A DNA stretch of 64,000 nt, from the NCBI RefSeq assembly GCF_050947875.1, contig NC_134568.1, forward strand, positions 260,905,615-260,969,614, in the 5' to 3' direction. The notes below the pieces were generated by a model. The model was not told where the DNA came from. It was given only the letters and a program-made list of their open reading frames with translations, and did not search any database. Source of the DNA: Dermacentor variabilis (lineage: Eukaryota > Arthropoda > Arachnida > Ixodida > Ixodidae). Of the stretch, positions 8,832-19,851 are shown in pieces; the stretch's first letter is position 1, and each line of letters opens with the position of its first letter. Made by a program: the position numbers and the translations under genes.

Positions 8832-10025
8832 CTTGAGGCGACGCAAGACCCGCACCGTGGAACTGACGGACCGCTGGCGTTCAAAGAAGCACAGGCAACC
8901 CTGTCTCAGCGCCAAAAATAACAATGAAGTATATGGTGCCCTGTATGTGCCTTCTGAACGTGGCTATTGGATATGACAAATAACACTTCAGCGTACTAGA
9001 AGTTGCAGCTTGAGCGACATTGTGAACAAACATTAAGAAGAACTGGGAAGCAATATTTTTTGTAACTTGTTTGGACATTAACTAACCTATGTAATGCGGT
9101 CCTGTACAAAGAGACCGCATTTTCTTGCGTTGTGATTGGTTGCCCGGATGATCTCGCTTTATTCTCGCAACTTGTTCTCGTTTGATTGCCTAGATAATAC
9201 CGGCTCTAGCTTGTGGCTCGGCGTCACTTGAATGTCACCGACAACGGGAGCCAAAAACATTTCATGCTTGAAATTATTATTGGCTATGCTTACGGAGGTG
9301 TTGGTGCTTGTAGGCGGCTCCTCTTCTCTGACGCGATAATAAACGCCAAAGCACACTTCGCGACACGACTTTACAAGGGACACCAGTTGCTCAGGAAGAG
9401 GTTTCAATGTATCCTTCGTGTGAAAGCGTACCTGGGGTACCTTTGTGTTTCTTGGGGTTAGCATTTCTTCGTGCAGGGCTGCTGTAGAGAGGGAGTGGGG
9501 GTGGAGGGGCTCATGCTATCTGCAGTGCAACATGAAACCGTCGGGAGGCCACTAACCCAGCTGGGAGAGGTCGTCGCCCGCGTTCGGGAGGCGGCAGAGA
9601 TAAGAAGACCGGCGGTTTCTTTTTTTTCATTTTTTTTTGCGACTTAAAGAGCCCAGGATGCAGACTTTTGTGATGTAGGTTTGAGGAGACGAAAAAAGAA
9701 AGCGCGATTGTGAAGAAAGAGAGAGAGAGGCACACACACAAAGAAAAATAAGAGAAATGGGAGAGCGAAGCACAGCGGAAACAAGTTAAAACAACTTGAG
9801 GAAGCCAACGACAGTCACCTTGGCCGCTAAGTGCTTTGATTTTGTTTCGTTTCTTTTTTAAGGCGCCAGTTTTTCACGAAGCTTCTACAAGAAAATGTCC
9901 AGCTGCTGAATAATGCAGCGTAATTAATTACTTAGTTATAAAGTAATCCCAAACGCTGGTCGGAAAAGCGGCACATAGCTCTAAAGCTTAAATGGACACA
10001 TGCTTTTAATCTACACGGAAATATA
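8832..10025. other. Intergenic, one weak open frame
   Basis: Apart from the short minus-strand frame at 9159-9464, I recognise nothing here. The stretch at 9600-9760 is purine-rich with GA and CA microsatellite pieces. Confidence 0.45.
9159..9464 (-). CDS. Hypothetical short ORF (101 codons)
   Basis: A clean minus-strand frame runs from an ATG at 9464 to a TAA at 9159. The product is basic and hydrophilic, with no signal peptide or membrane segment, and has balanced composition unlike most random frames in this window. AATAAA overlaps the stop region. I do not recognise the protein. It could be a retrocopy fragment, a single exon, or chance. Confidence 0.2.
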   Translation of the reverse strand: MLTPRNTKVPQVRFHTKDTLKPLPEQLVSLVKSCREVCFGVYYRVREEEPPTSTNTSVSIANNNFKHEMFLAPVVGDIQVTPSHKLEPVLSRQSNENKLRE

Positions 10026-10504
10026 CAGGGTTTCACATAACTTGAACCAAGGATTTTGAAAGAATGGTTAACCGCAGCCGAATGAACCTAACGACGCGAG
10101 AGGCTCGACGCACGCTTGAGAGCATTGCAATAGGATAGCGCACGAGCGCGGTCACGTGGTTTTATTACATATTTCGCGGGCTTTCCTTAAACGCAAAAAA
10201 AAAAAAAATTCACTATGCAGCCCATACGTTGCAACAAAAAATTGGATCGGTCGTTTCTGAATCCCCTCTACAACGCAACGAAACGCCCTTGGCCATAAAG
10301 TGCATATTAAAAATTCTGCATCTTAGTTAAGTAACTAATTAAGCGGAATAACGAAAATACTACAAGGAGCGCCACTTGAGGGCAAACCATATGCCATTGG
10401 TTTCATTTAGTTGCGGCTAATCACTTTTTAAAAATCCTTGGTTCAAGTACAGGGTACTAGAAGTGTACTAGTAAACTGTAGTTCAAGTTACATGAAACAC
10501 TCTG
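10026..10504. mobile_element. Short TA-flanked inverted-repeat element (MITE-like)
   Basis: The left end reads CAGGGTTTCACATAACTTG and the right end is its imperfect reverse complement (...ATGAAACACTCTG). The shared arm continues through AACCAAGGATTTT. The left flank is TA; the right flank is CA, possibly a decayed TA. About 40 bp are inserted inside the right arm, around 10448-10488. There is no coding capacity. Tc1/mariner-type mobilisation is an inference from TA and termini. Confidence 0.65.
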
Positions 10505-10720
10505 CATACTAGAAATACAGTATACCATACTTATATGCTGGAAATACGTGACAGAGATATATCTGCCTATTGTTGTTTTTGTTGGGCTAATCTCGACTAG
10601 GTCGTTCTTTTTTTTTTCCTTGAACTAATGCAGTGAAATGAAAGACTTAAATGCGTTAAGTTTATATCAAAATTCAATGCGCTTGAATAACGTAGTTCTT
10701 TTTTCCCCTTTTAATAAGGC

Positions 10721-11696
10721 GAGGGGATTCAGGCTGTTAGCACTTATAATCACCTTTCTAAATTCAAATTAATTGATAGGGGAGTTCCTCAGGGCTCTAT
10801 ACTAGGCCCATTGCTCTTCACTATCTGCATTAATGACTTAACTGCCCATCTTTCGCATTGTGAATCTTATCTCTATGCGGACGACTCTACGATTCTAACT
10901 GCTAACACCTATATTAATAGCCTAACTTCTAAGCTCAATAGCGATTTGGAAAACATTATTCGCTGGTGTCGTCGCAACTCTTTAGAAATTAACCCTAGTA
11001 AAACAGTCTTTCCCCTCCCCCCCCCCATGCTATTTCACCCCACTCAAAAGAAAGTAATAAATATTCCGACCATAGCTATCGATAGTTACCCCATAAAACC
11101 TTCTAGTCATTGTCGTTTTTTGCGGGTTGTCCTCGATTCCAACTTAATGTACAGTACCCATATTTCACATATAAAGCAAAAAATTGGATATGGTATCCGG
11201 ATTCTTATAAAAGCACGTCGATACTTTAGACTACCAACCTTGCTTTCTCTTTATCATGCATTCATTCACAGTCACTTCACCTACTGCATTGCGACTTGGG
11301 GTAACACTTATAGTTCTCATCTTGTTCCTTTACAATACGTCCAGAACCAGACCATCCGCATTATTTTTCCAGTCACCCCGATGTAGTACATCTGCTCTTT
11401 TGCAAGAGCGTCGCATTCTCACAATTCATAAACTATTTCAATTAAACATGGCAATCCTTGTCTATAATTCCCTGCACTCAAACATTCCCCAAATAACCTT
11501 TAAGACTGAACAACTTGCTAATCATAATAATACTCGATTTACATTAGCTAACAACTTCTTATTACCTAAAATCAGAACTAATTTTGGCAAATTCACTTCT
11601 TCGTTCACAGCGATGCCTTACTGGAACAGTATTACAACGGACATAAAGCTGTCTCCTAGTATAGGCAGCTTTAAAAAGCATTTATTTTCATATTAA
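10721..11696 (+). pseudogene. Non-LTR retrotransposon reverse transcriptase, C-terminal part, frameshifted
   Basis: The frame begins mid-domain at about 10721 and shows RGVPQGSILGPLLF, then YLYADDSTIL (YADD box) near 10868. A thumb/connection region follows, up to about 11386. The reading then shifts to a second frame that continues to a stop at 11696 and ends in SFKKHLFSY, the usual end of CR1/Jockey-type ORF2 proteins. The upstream endonuclease and fingers are missing, a common 5' truncation. A C-run near 11018 may mark an indel. Confidence 0.8.
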
Positions 11697-12289
11697 CTTG
11701 TGAATGCTGTAATGTAATTTAACATGTTCTGTTTGCTTCATTATCGGTAAACCATTATACCTCTTTAACATTTCACATTTCACCACATTTCACCACATTT
11801 CACCATTTCACCAACATTTCATCATATCTGTCCACTTGTTTCCTTGTGTCAGTTACTGTTAGAACACTGCCTCTAGGCTACATTTCACTTCCCATGTATT
11901 GTTTTGTTTTTGATTCAGTACATGATGTAATTCTGTACAGTGTTATGCCATGTTTTCAGTTTACTTGTTTTCTTGCTATAATACATGTTAACAATTCTAC
12001 CTCTTTGCTGTATTTGCTTTAACCTGAATTGTTTTGTTACTTTTATTTGCTCAAAACGCAATTCTGTGTACTATCATATAATGTTTTGGTTCCTTCGCTG
12101 TCATGTGTAATTATTTGTAGACAACTTTAAAACTTTGCTGCGTTTGCTGTAACCTAACTTGTGTTGATCTTTCTAATTAGAACAGGAGGTCCCCCTACAG
12201 CCTTGAGCTTTGGGACCTCCTTCTGTATATCTTGTTACTGTGATTTTATTTTCGTGAGTGAATAAATAAAATTCTTCTTCTTAAAAAAA
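11697..12289 (+). mobile_element. 3' untranslated region of the preceding non-LTR element
   Basis: AT-rich tail following the ORF2 stop. It holds a short cacatttcac tandem repeat at 11770-11815 and AATAAA copies at 12261-12269. It ends in a CTTCTTCTT simple tail near 12280, the expected terminal microsatellite. Confidence 0.65.
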
Positions 12290-12954
12290 TGCCTGTTCAA
12301 ATGTGTAGTGAGGGCCACCCTCGAAATGCACCAATAAAATCAGATCCGAACGATAACATTGGTTCAGTGTAATATCTCCAAGTGCCGACCGACCATGCCA
12401 AGCAAGATGAACTGGAGAGCAAGATTTTAAGTTGTCACACGCATGAAGTCTGAAACTCGCGTTATCCACGAAGCGTCATATGGCTTTAGTTCGCACCGAA
12501 TAGCCGTCTTGTCTCTGCTTATACATATGTTTCATATTTATCTACGTCCGCGATCGTTAACTTTGACGCTGCTCACGTAAACAACTCACTTATCTCGCAG
12601 CTTCCTCGACGTTAAAGACTTCTCGTGCCTCTCATTTACCTGGCAGCTGGAGCATTCTGTTTCCTCTCGCGTGTAGCTCGGACATCCAAACAAGAATGCG
12701 CCTCTAGGCACGGAGCACAGCTGTATTGTTCGTGCGTGGCTGCCACATTCCGCGAACGCTTTTCCTTTTGCGATACGTCAATAGCGCAACGTGCGTACGT
12801 ATTCTACTTCAAACGCATTCCTCCTTAAGTCGCATATCCATCTGGCGGCTGGACATCCCTGATCCCAAGAGAGTTTTCGGCGATACTTTGTAGTTTTGCG
12901 CCCAAAGCTTCGAAATCTGTACCTTTGTGACTCTCCTATAATCGTGAGCGAAAG

Positions 12955-12956
<2 letters not shown>
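12290..12956. other. No recognised gene
   Basis: Ordinary composition with no long frame, splice pattern or repeat family that I recognise. Confidence 0.5.
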
Positions 12957-13011
<55 letters not shown>

Positions 13012-13104
13012 TTTCTTTCTTTTTCTTCCTTTCTTTATCTTTCTTTCTTTTCCTTTCTTTTTCTTTCTTTCTTTTTCTTTCTTTCTTTCTTTCTTTCTTT
13101 CCTT
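12957..13104. repeat. (CTTT)n microsatellite
   Basis: About 150 bp of CTTT repeats with interruptions. The low-complexity frames over it are artefacts. Confidence 0.95.
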
Positions 13105-13759
13105 ACAACTTGATCGCCCGCTCTTCACGCGTCTCCCGCCTTAGCTTTCTTCTTCTTTTGCTGTAGTTACTTTCTTCCATTCCTTGCGCTAAGCAACAGT
13201 TTTATGAGCGTAATGCTGAGTGAAATTATTATCGGGATCGGCCAAAACACTCGGAAATGTTGACGGCGCGTTTGTAGCGCGACAAGCGCATGAAACGCAT
13301 TTCCAGCGTCTTTTCTGCGCTGATTCACTGCGTCCATTCCACGCTGCACAATGCCCACTCTGGAACGCTTTCTGCAGGAACGTTTTTTTTTTTTTAACGT
13401 CCCTGAAACATTTTGTGGGATTTTGATTCGTGCTGCGAAACGTGTGTTTCGATTCCAACGCAGAGAATTCCCAGTTGCCCTCCAGGTTACTTAAGGTTTT
13501 AGGGTGTCTTATATGACATCTGTTGTGATTTCTATTTATTGTATGTGAGCTGAATTTCCTTTCTAATGTGTTGTAAGCTGTCTATTCTACATTTACGTGA
13601 GATTATGTTCAAATTTGTTTTTAATGTGAATCGTGCGGTGAACAATTGTTCAGTGCATTTACGTCACCTGACTGTCTGACTTTTTCGTTGTTAACTTTCT
13701 TTTGTTCAGTGCCGGCTAGCTATGTCCTTAGTGTATATACATATATCTTCTATCAGAAA
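13105..13759. other. No recognised gene; probable LINE 3' UTR at its right end
   Basis: AT-rich from about 13500, leading into the hairpin at 13760. It may be the 3' untranslated region of a LINE whose coding part is gone. Confidence 0.35.
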
Positions 13760-13798
13760 AGGAGCAGCCGGCGCCGCGTATAGGCGCCAACTTCTCCT
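13760..13798 (+). other. Stem-loop, probable retroelement 3' UTR hairpin
   Basis: AGGAG pairs with CTCCT at the ends, and two GGCGCC blocks (13770-13775 and 13783-13788) pair around a 7-nt loop. From memory, similar AGGAG...GGCGCC hairpins lie in tick LINE tails. Confidence 0.45.
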
Positions 13799-14640
13799 GA
13801 ATATCACGTGTTACCAAAAAACAAAAAACAAAAAAAAGAACTTTCCAGGCGCGGTGGTTCCGGCTCAGGGACTGATTCGTCTCACTTGCTCATAGCGCTA
13901 TACAACAGGGAAGGGCAGCGTACACGTAGTTTCAGGATGTTGCAGAGGTCCTGGGCGCCGGCATCGTATAAGAGCCCGACGTCAAACGTGTGATCTGGCG
14001 CACTAGGCAGTATGTGGCGATAATTCCTGTCCAAATTTAGCTTGCCGGTTGCTTTCGCAGCGGTGCAACCGGCTTTTCTGTTATCACCAGTCCCAGAGCA
14101 TCAGGCAATCGACGTCCGGTTCCGGTGGACGTCTCGGGAGCTGCATTCTTCTTTTGAAGTATCCTTGGGCAGAACCAAACCTTGGGCTACCTAAAAAGAA
14201 ACTTATATGGTGCCCGGCTGTCACTAAAACTGTTACTTTATACTGCCTGCGCGCTCGGATCCTCAGCTAGAATACGCCTCGCCTGTGCGGGACCCCACGT
14301 AACACTACACCACTACAGGCAGTACAATATCCTTCCGCTCGTTTCATGCTAGCTAACCATAATCGCATTGCTAGTGTCACAGAAATCAAAGTTACTTTTA
14401 ATCTTCCCTCCCTAGGCATCTCGTAGAAGGCAGCCACGCCATTTGTCTTTCTCACAAAGTGTATTTTCACGATCTCGGCCGCTCTTCATTCCTTGTTTAT
14501 ACTTGCAGCGCCACTTCGCTCACACCGGCTTGATCATCCCCATAAGGTTAGCATACCATATTTTTCAACCACTGCAGGGTCACAATCATTTGTTGCCAGA
14601 ACCACACGGAACCGGAATCGCTTACCTACGTCCATAACAT
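13799..14640. other. Unassigned, possibly decayed LINE sequence
   Basis: No frame longer than about 70 codons and no recognisable domain. It may include the eroded ORF2 of the element whose tail follows. Confidence 0.3.
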
Positions 14641-14839
14641 AACTGATCCAGGTGCTTTTAAAGATGCGTTATCAAGCCTGCTGTAAAAATGCTTTACGAT
14701 TAGTCATCTTTTGTGTGCTTTTTTGCTTGAAATGTATAACTTATTCCGTATTACACTTGTTTGTCTGCTTTCTTTCTGTTCTCTTTTGCTATGTATGTCC
14801 CTCCCCTCTGCAATGTATTTATACTATGAGTACTGCAAA

Positions 14840-14880
<41 letters not shown>
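14641..14880 (+). mobile_element. 3' end of a CR1-like non-LTR element with (AATA)n tail
   Basis: A short coding end reading DPGAFKDALSSLL and a stop precede an untranslated tail with AATAAA. The tail ends in an (AATA)n microsatellite at 14837-14878. This layout is typical of CR1-type tails in arthropods. Confidence 0.6.
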
Positions 14881-14881
<1 letters not shown>

Positions 14882-15349
14882 CACAATAATTTGCGAGTCT
14901 TAAGTGTTGTTTATGATTGGTCAACCACCTTCGTTAATGACGTGTTCAACGTCAAGACTGTCTGTCTCCTGCTATTATAAACTTTTTGTGTGTGCGCGCG
15001 CGTGCGCGCGTGTGTGTCTGAATACAGGTCCATACATTTTGTATGTCCAGTCATTCCGTATGTGACAAAGCACCTAATGACAATCAGGTTAGGCTGCAGC
15101 TAGATTGCACTGATCAACGCTAATAGCGTATTTCTTTTAAGCGACGCGGTCGGCCTCAAACACTGCTGTTTCTGCCTGACACGAATACGAAGATTGAACT
15201 GCCGTGCCTTCGGAGGGCGCCTTCCGCGGCACGGCACTAGCCTCATTCTGGAAGCGGAAAAGGTAAGAACAATACCGAGAGCGGTAGACTTGGCCCCCAT
15301 CGGTACAATCCATAGAGGGGAGCAAATTAATAACTCGACATCCGCGCAT
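14881..15349. other. No recognised gene
   Basis: Includes an alternating TG/CG tract near 14990-15017. No supported coding sequence. Confidence 0.4.
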
Positions 15350-16386
15350 TGTCGCAAGGATCTTCGGGTATACATTGCCACAAGCGGACGCTTATATCGA
15401 GACACTACTCCATGACTATTCGCAACAACGGCCCATTGTATGCTGATAATGGGAGCCAGATTTTTCCTGCGAAAGTCACCACCTCGAAGTTCAAGACATC
15501 ACACCAGACGACATCGACAGCCGCGGAGCTTGCTGTTCCTCGTAGCGCACTTCGCATAATTCAGTGACTCCAAGACAGCTCCACATTGCTTGCTTTCCGC
15601 CTTACGCCGTGGACCCTACGAACAACTAGTTCTAGAAATACGAGAGCTCCTTCATCGCCTTGTCGAGCAAGGACAGGACGTCACATTTCGGTGGCTCCCT
15701 AAGCACTGTGACGTAACGAGCAACGAGCATGCCGATGAGGCTGCTCGATCTGCTCATAAAGACGGCGTCCAATCCCGCTGTCAAGGACAGATGCAGTAGA
15801 GAAACTTCGAGTGCTTGCAAACAACATCATACACACGTTGTGGAACACACCTAGTTTGCAGCACACACGTCTTCATCGACTGGATCCCTGTCTTCGACTT
15901 CGTCCTCCACCTGGACTATCCCGACCCGAGACAACGATTCTTTACCGACTGTGGCTTGGTATCGTTTTTAGAAAATCCTTTGCTTTCCTAAGGGAAGATA
16001 GTGCTGCGGGTGACGCACCGCGGCAACGAGGGAACTATCGAACACCTTCTTTGCCATTGTCCCCGATACCGCACACACAGGCAGCCACACGCGACCGCGT
16101 TTGCCCGTCTTGACGACCGGCCGCTTTCGTATAGCAGACAGTCCTAGAACGCCGAACTATACAGTCGTCACACCACAAGACAGTCAAAGCACTCTTGAAA
16201 TTTTTGCCTTCGAGTGGCCTATTGGAGAGACTCTAGTTCTCACGGACGTTCCCAACCTCCTCTATTTTATTTGTCTTTGCTTTTTCTCGGCTACTCTTTC
16301 CATCTTTCATTTCCCCTTACCCTTCACCCAGTGCAGGTTAGCAACCCAGAATCTACTCCGGTTCACCTCCCTGCCTTTCCCACCCC
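15350..16386 (+). pseudogene. I-type non-LTR retrotransposon, RNase H domain and C-terminus, decayed
   Basis: The frame pieces show a TSTAAELAV block (catalytic Glu region) near 15515, an SDSKTA-type Asp block near 15570, and a readable segment at 15590-15799 with WLPKHC...NEHADEAA (the last RNase H Asp/His region). A C-terminal piece beginning HTLWNTPSLQ follows at about 15830-16000. Several frameshifts and stops separate them. RNase H after the reverse transcriptase is a feature of I-clade elements. The untranslated tail runs to the CT repeat. Confidence 0.75.

Positions 16387-16481
<95 letters not shown>
16387..16481. repeat. (CT)n microsatellite at the LINE 3' end
   Basis: An almost pure CT repeat of about 95 bp directly after the I-type 3' untranslated region. 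Its position suggests it grew from the element's terminal simple repeat. Confidence 0.95.
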
Positions 16482-16483
<2 letters not shown>

Positions 16484-17219
16484 GCGTGACTGTTTGTCGG
16501 CGGCTGATTACCGAGGAGTTAGTAAGTACTTGGCGCATGGCAATGCGTAACAGAGGCTCTTACACGCCGTTATTTCGCTTTATTGAAGCGGAAAGAAACC
16601 GACACTTGGTTCTTTACATACATGGTACCATGATATAAGTCTTTTTACTTAGTAATAGACTAAAATAATAAAATAACTTAATAATAATTTAAGATAGTAG
16701 AAATATCTTTTGTCAGCACAGTAAGACAGTTTCTGCACTTTTCCTCTCTAGGAAACTCTCTTTCTTACACAAGTTGAGTAAAAAAGCTAGAAGTACCCGA
16801 GCGACATGGTGCCGTCCCAATATGTCCAGTTCTACTTGCAAATCAACTACAAAAAATAAAGAGAGAGATACAAAATTATGCAAATCCGACGCACTGTGGG
16901 AATCGATGTAAGCGAAGCTTTCTGTGCTGTTTGCTCTGACTGACGATAATTAGCGGTGATGTTGACGGCGAATGTTTACTTTCTTCAATGTTTTGTCCAA
17001 CACAAGAGTGGTGAGTTGATGTTAAACATTACCTTGCGTGCACCACTGCTGTTTGTCTGCGTAGTGCACAAAACACAAAGGGAGAGGTGCTTGCTTGCTT
17101 GCTTGCTTGCTTGAGGCGTTGTTGTGCGCCATATTTCATAACCTCTGAGAGAGTTGAGCATTGTCATTGCTCACATGGCACATCGCATCGTGGCAGAAGC
17201 ATTAAACTTGAATTGGATT
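16482..17219. other. No recognised gene
   Basis: AT-rich with a small GCTT repeat (17089-17113). Nothing coding is supported. Confidence 0.45.
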
Positions 17220-17296
17220 ATGGGGCTGTACGTGCGAAAACCACGATCGGATTATAACGCAGGCCGTAGTGGCGTACTCTGTATTAATTTTGGCAC

Positions 17297-17889
17297 TGTT
17301 GCAAATGGGTCTCAAGCCCCAAGGGTATCGTTGGCCTGGCGGCCTGGGGGACAGCTGGAAGCATCCGAAGGTCCTGGCAAAGGATGAGTCGACTGCTAAC
17401 AGAACAACTTGTTTATTCTAGCATCGCAAAAGAGCGGCCGGTCAGGTCGACCGAAGTGGAGAAACGGGAGACTACGTGCGTTACTCAACGGAATAAATCG
17501 AAGCTTCTCTCTTGGCGTCCAGGGGCAGCTGCTTTTATACTCTCGGAGTCGAGGGCAAGAAGGAACGCCTCGATAGAGGCGCACGTGACGGCGGCGCACG
17601 GACACGTTGTGACAAGAAGTGACGTATTCGCCGGGTCGGCGCCGATCAGACCTCCTCGCTTCACAGTTGGGCAGCTCCTCTCCCCGGCTGCCGCGCTTTG
17701 ACAAGCGTGGGCACCAACATGCACACACACACACACGAAGACATGTGGCATTGAAACATGCCTGGACGCGCTTGGTAGGAGGCGTTGGGGCAGCGCTGAA
17801 CTGGCCAAAATGTCCGCCGCTGTGAACAAAGCCCCGGCGTCCGTTGCATCCGCGCCGGCTATACCGCACGTCGGAGGCGAAACGTAACA
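17297..17889 (-). repeat. Solo LTR related to copies A and B (593 bp)
   Basis: It aligns with the LTRs of the Ty3-like element over most of its length, including the TATA and poly(A)-signal regions, and has TG...CA ends. It is flanked by GCAC at 17293-17296 and 17890-17893, a 4-bp target duplication. No internal element remains, so it arose by LTR-LTR recombination. It lacks the 53-bp array, is more diverged, and has a short CA repeat near 17728 instead. Confidence 0.88.
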
Positions 17890-17930
17890 GCACCGTGGTG
17901 TTCTTTAACGTGTGCCTAAATCAATGTGTA

Positions 17931-18166
17931 CCCGCCGTGGTTGCTCAGTGGCTATGGTGTTAGGCTGCTGAGCACGAGGTCGCGGGATCGAATCCCGGCC
18001 ACGGCGGCCGCATTTCGATGGGGGCGAAATGCGAAAACACCCGTGGTACTTAGATTTAGGTGCACGTTAAAGAACCCCAGGTGGTCGAAATTTCCGGAGT
18101 CCTCCAATATGGCGTACCTCATAATCAGAAAGTGGTTTTGGCGCGTAAAACCCCATAATTAAAGAA
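17931..18166 (+). mobile_element. Ruka-like tRNA-derived SINE (plus)
   Basis: A tRNA-like head has a 7-bp acceptor-type pairing (GCCGTGG with CCACGGC), box A-like TTGCTCAGTGG and box B-like GGGATCGAATCCC. A body with gatgggggcgaaatgcgaaa and a tail ending in aaaaccccataattaaa follow. It is flanked by AAATCAATGTG (17918-17928) and AAATCAACGTG (18167-18177), an 11-bp target duplication with one mismatch. Confidence 0.88.
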
Positions 18167-18278
18167 AAATCAACGTGCGCGAGCGTTTTTTGTTCCGCCC
18201 CCATCGAAATGCGGCTGTCTCAGTCAAATCCGCGACCTCGAGCAGTGCCATAGCCGCAAAGCTTACGCGGCGGCCGCA

Positions 18279-19785
18279 GAAGTGTTGATTTGTCGGTCGA
18301 CCACTTCGGTAGTGTCTCCTGGACCCTGCGGTGCGCTTTAATTAATGCGGCTATGCTTCTGCGCGCCCTGCGTAATTTGTCTGCTTGACATTTTTGCATG
18401 GCGCTTATTTTTCGGAAATAGCAGCAACGTACAGCGCCATACCTTGAACTTAATTCTTATCCTGTTTCCCCGCAACCACTGTCGTATAGTAGAGGGGTTT
18501 CCTTGCCTTCTCACGTCACCTCCCCCTCTCTTATATGTGAACTGCCTCTTCTCCTCCTTCTCTTTCTCTTTACAGTTCTATCTGCGTCCCCTCTGGCCTC
18601 GCACGTTAGTAGAAAAGAAAGCGCCGCAATTTCTGCAATGCTTCTGAGGAGAGTAACGGATCATTACAGCTGTCAAGCGGCTAAGGTGGCGACGGCCAGT
18701 GAGCTCCAGAGGGCATTGCGAACATTCGACGCGATGAAGTGAAAATGAGTTTCTCCCGTCGCCTTTCATCTCTTACTGGCACCTGTCATCTATATACACG
18801 CTTTGAACCAGCCTCCGACGCGGTGTGCGCGACATCAGCAGTCCACAGCAGCAGCAGCGGGAAATTCGAAGGAAAAGGCAATGAAAGTTTCGCTCTAATA
18901 ATCCAGGGACACCTGAGCACTTCTTACGAGTTGTGAATGCGAAAACATTACTGCCAATTGAACGCCGCTGAGCGGTCCTCCAAGTTATGAACTTTTCGCG
19001 GGCACGTGAGCGCGTTGAGAAACTCGGGGCGTTTTGATTTGACTTTACCGAGACGCAGTTAGAACGCCGGCAAGAGCTTGCGCGGGCAAGGAACGCGCCC
19101 ATAACACAGCTTTCCGACAGTGAGAGCCAAGGTGACGTGGCGTCGCGCCGATGCCACCTCCGCTTGCGCAACACCTGGCAAGCTAATGGGGCGGCAGGTG
19201 GCCCTTTCACCCGCTCTTCTCCATCGAGGCACGGTCGTGACGTGGCGTCGCAGCCAATGGGAATTTAGGTGCCGTTTCGCTGCTCCAGAAAACAAACGCC
19301 GGCTTTTTCAGTCAGTGGGCAATTTCACGTTTTCTCGTTAAAAGAAACGAGCAAACAAGAAAAGCATGCAAATCACCAACTTCCCCGTGGCACATATACA
19401 GCCGACGGTATCCACAGCAGCATTGAACACCCTTGAGGAAGCGCCCGATGATGGATAATTTGAGATACCATACATTGAACATTACCGAACGTAACGGGTC
19501 GACCGGACCGAACAAAAATAAACGACAAAAGCGCATTAATGAAAAACATAAGTGAAATTATGGGTGAGCTGTAGGGAGGTGAAGGACCGACATGGTGGGG
19601 GACTAGAACCAGTGGTCTTCGGTGGGGTTAGATAAGAAAGAAAAGAACGGCTCGGGTAGAAAGAGACGTGGTGGCAAGATATAGGGGAACGTAAGGAGGG
19701 GAGTGACGCTACAAAAGGAAAGCGTGAAAAAAGGCCCGAAAGGCGGAAGGCGTGAAAAAGAAAATTCGACAAGGGACCCTGGACT
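18279..19785. other. No recognised gene
   Basis: GC-mixed sequence. Around 19130-19260 two similar gtgacgtggcgtcgc blocks about 110 bp apart suggest a local repeat. No domain was recognised in any frame. Confidence 0.4.
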
Positions 19786-19851
19786 GAGGGTTCCTCCCAC
19801 ACTGCTCTCGCTATTCAAATATTATTAATAAAGATGTTTTACTCTCTCTCT
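19786..19851 (+). repeat. Dispersed retroelement 3' end with AATAAA and CT tail
   Basis: A stretch reading ctgagggttcctcccacac and continuing to ttaataaagatgttttactc recurs at 50327-50395 with few changes. Both copies end in a CT repeat, like a LINE or retrogene 3' terminus. Confidence 0.6.

Larger units (their letters stand above)
17220..18278 (-). mobile_element. Old Ruka-like SINE (minus), split by two later insertions
   Basis: Pieces at 17220-17296, 17894-17928 and 18178-18278 join into one minus-strand SINE colinear with the copy at 63161-63362. The joined parts run through the tail side (ggggctgtacgtgcgaaaacc), the middle (ttctttaacgtg..cctaaatc), and the head side (gcccccatcgaaatgcgg, then the box B remnant). 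A solo LTR and a plus-strand SINE interrupt it. Confidence 0.8.

Noticed and set aside
12896..13144. Phe/Leu/Ser-rich membrane-like protein
   Set aside because: Translation of a CTTT microsatellite.
17931..18005. Apparent tRNA gene with paired acceptor ends and box A/B
   Set aside because: It is the head of a SINE: the same head recurs at 56472 followed by the same body, with target duplications.
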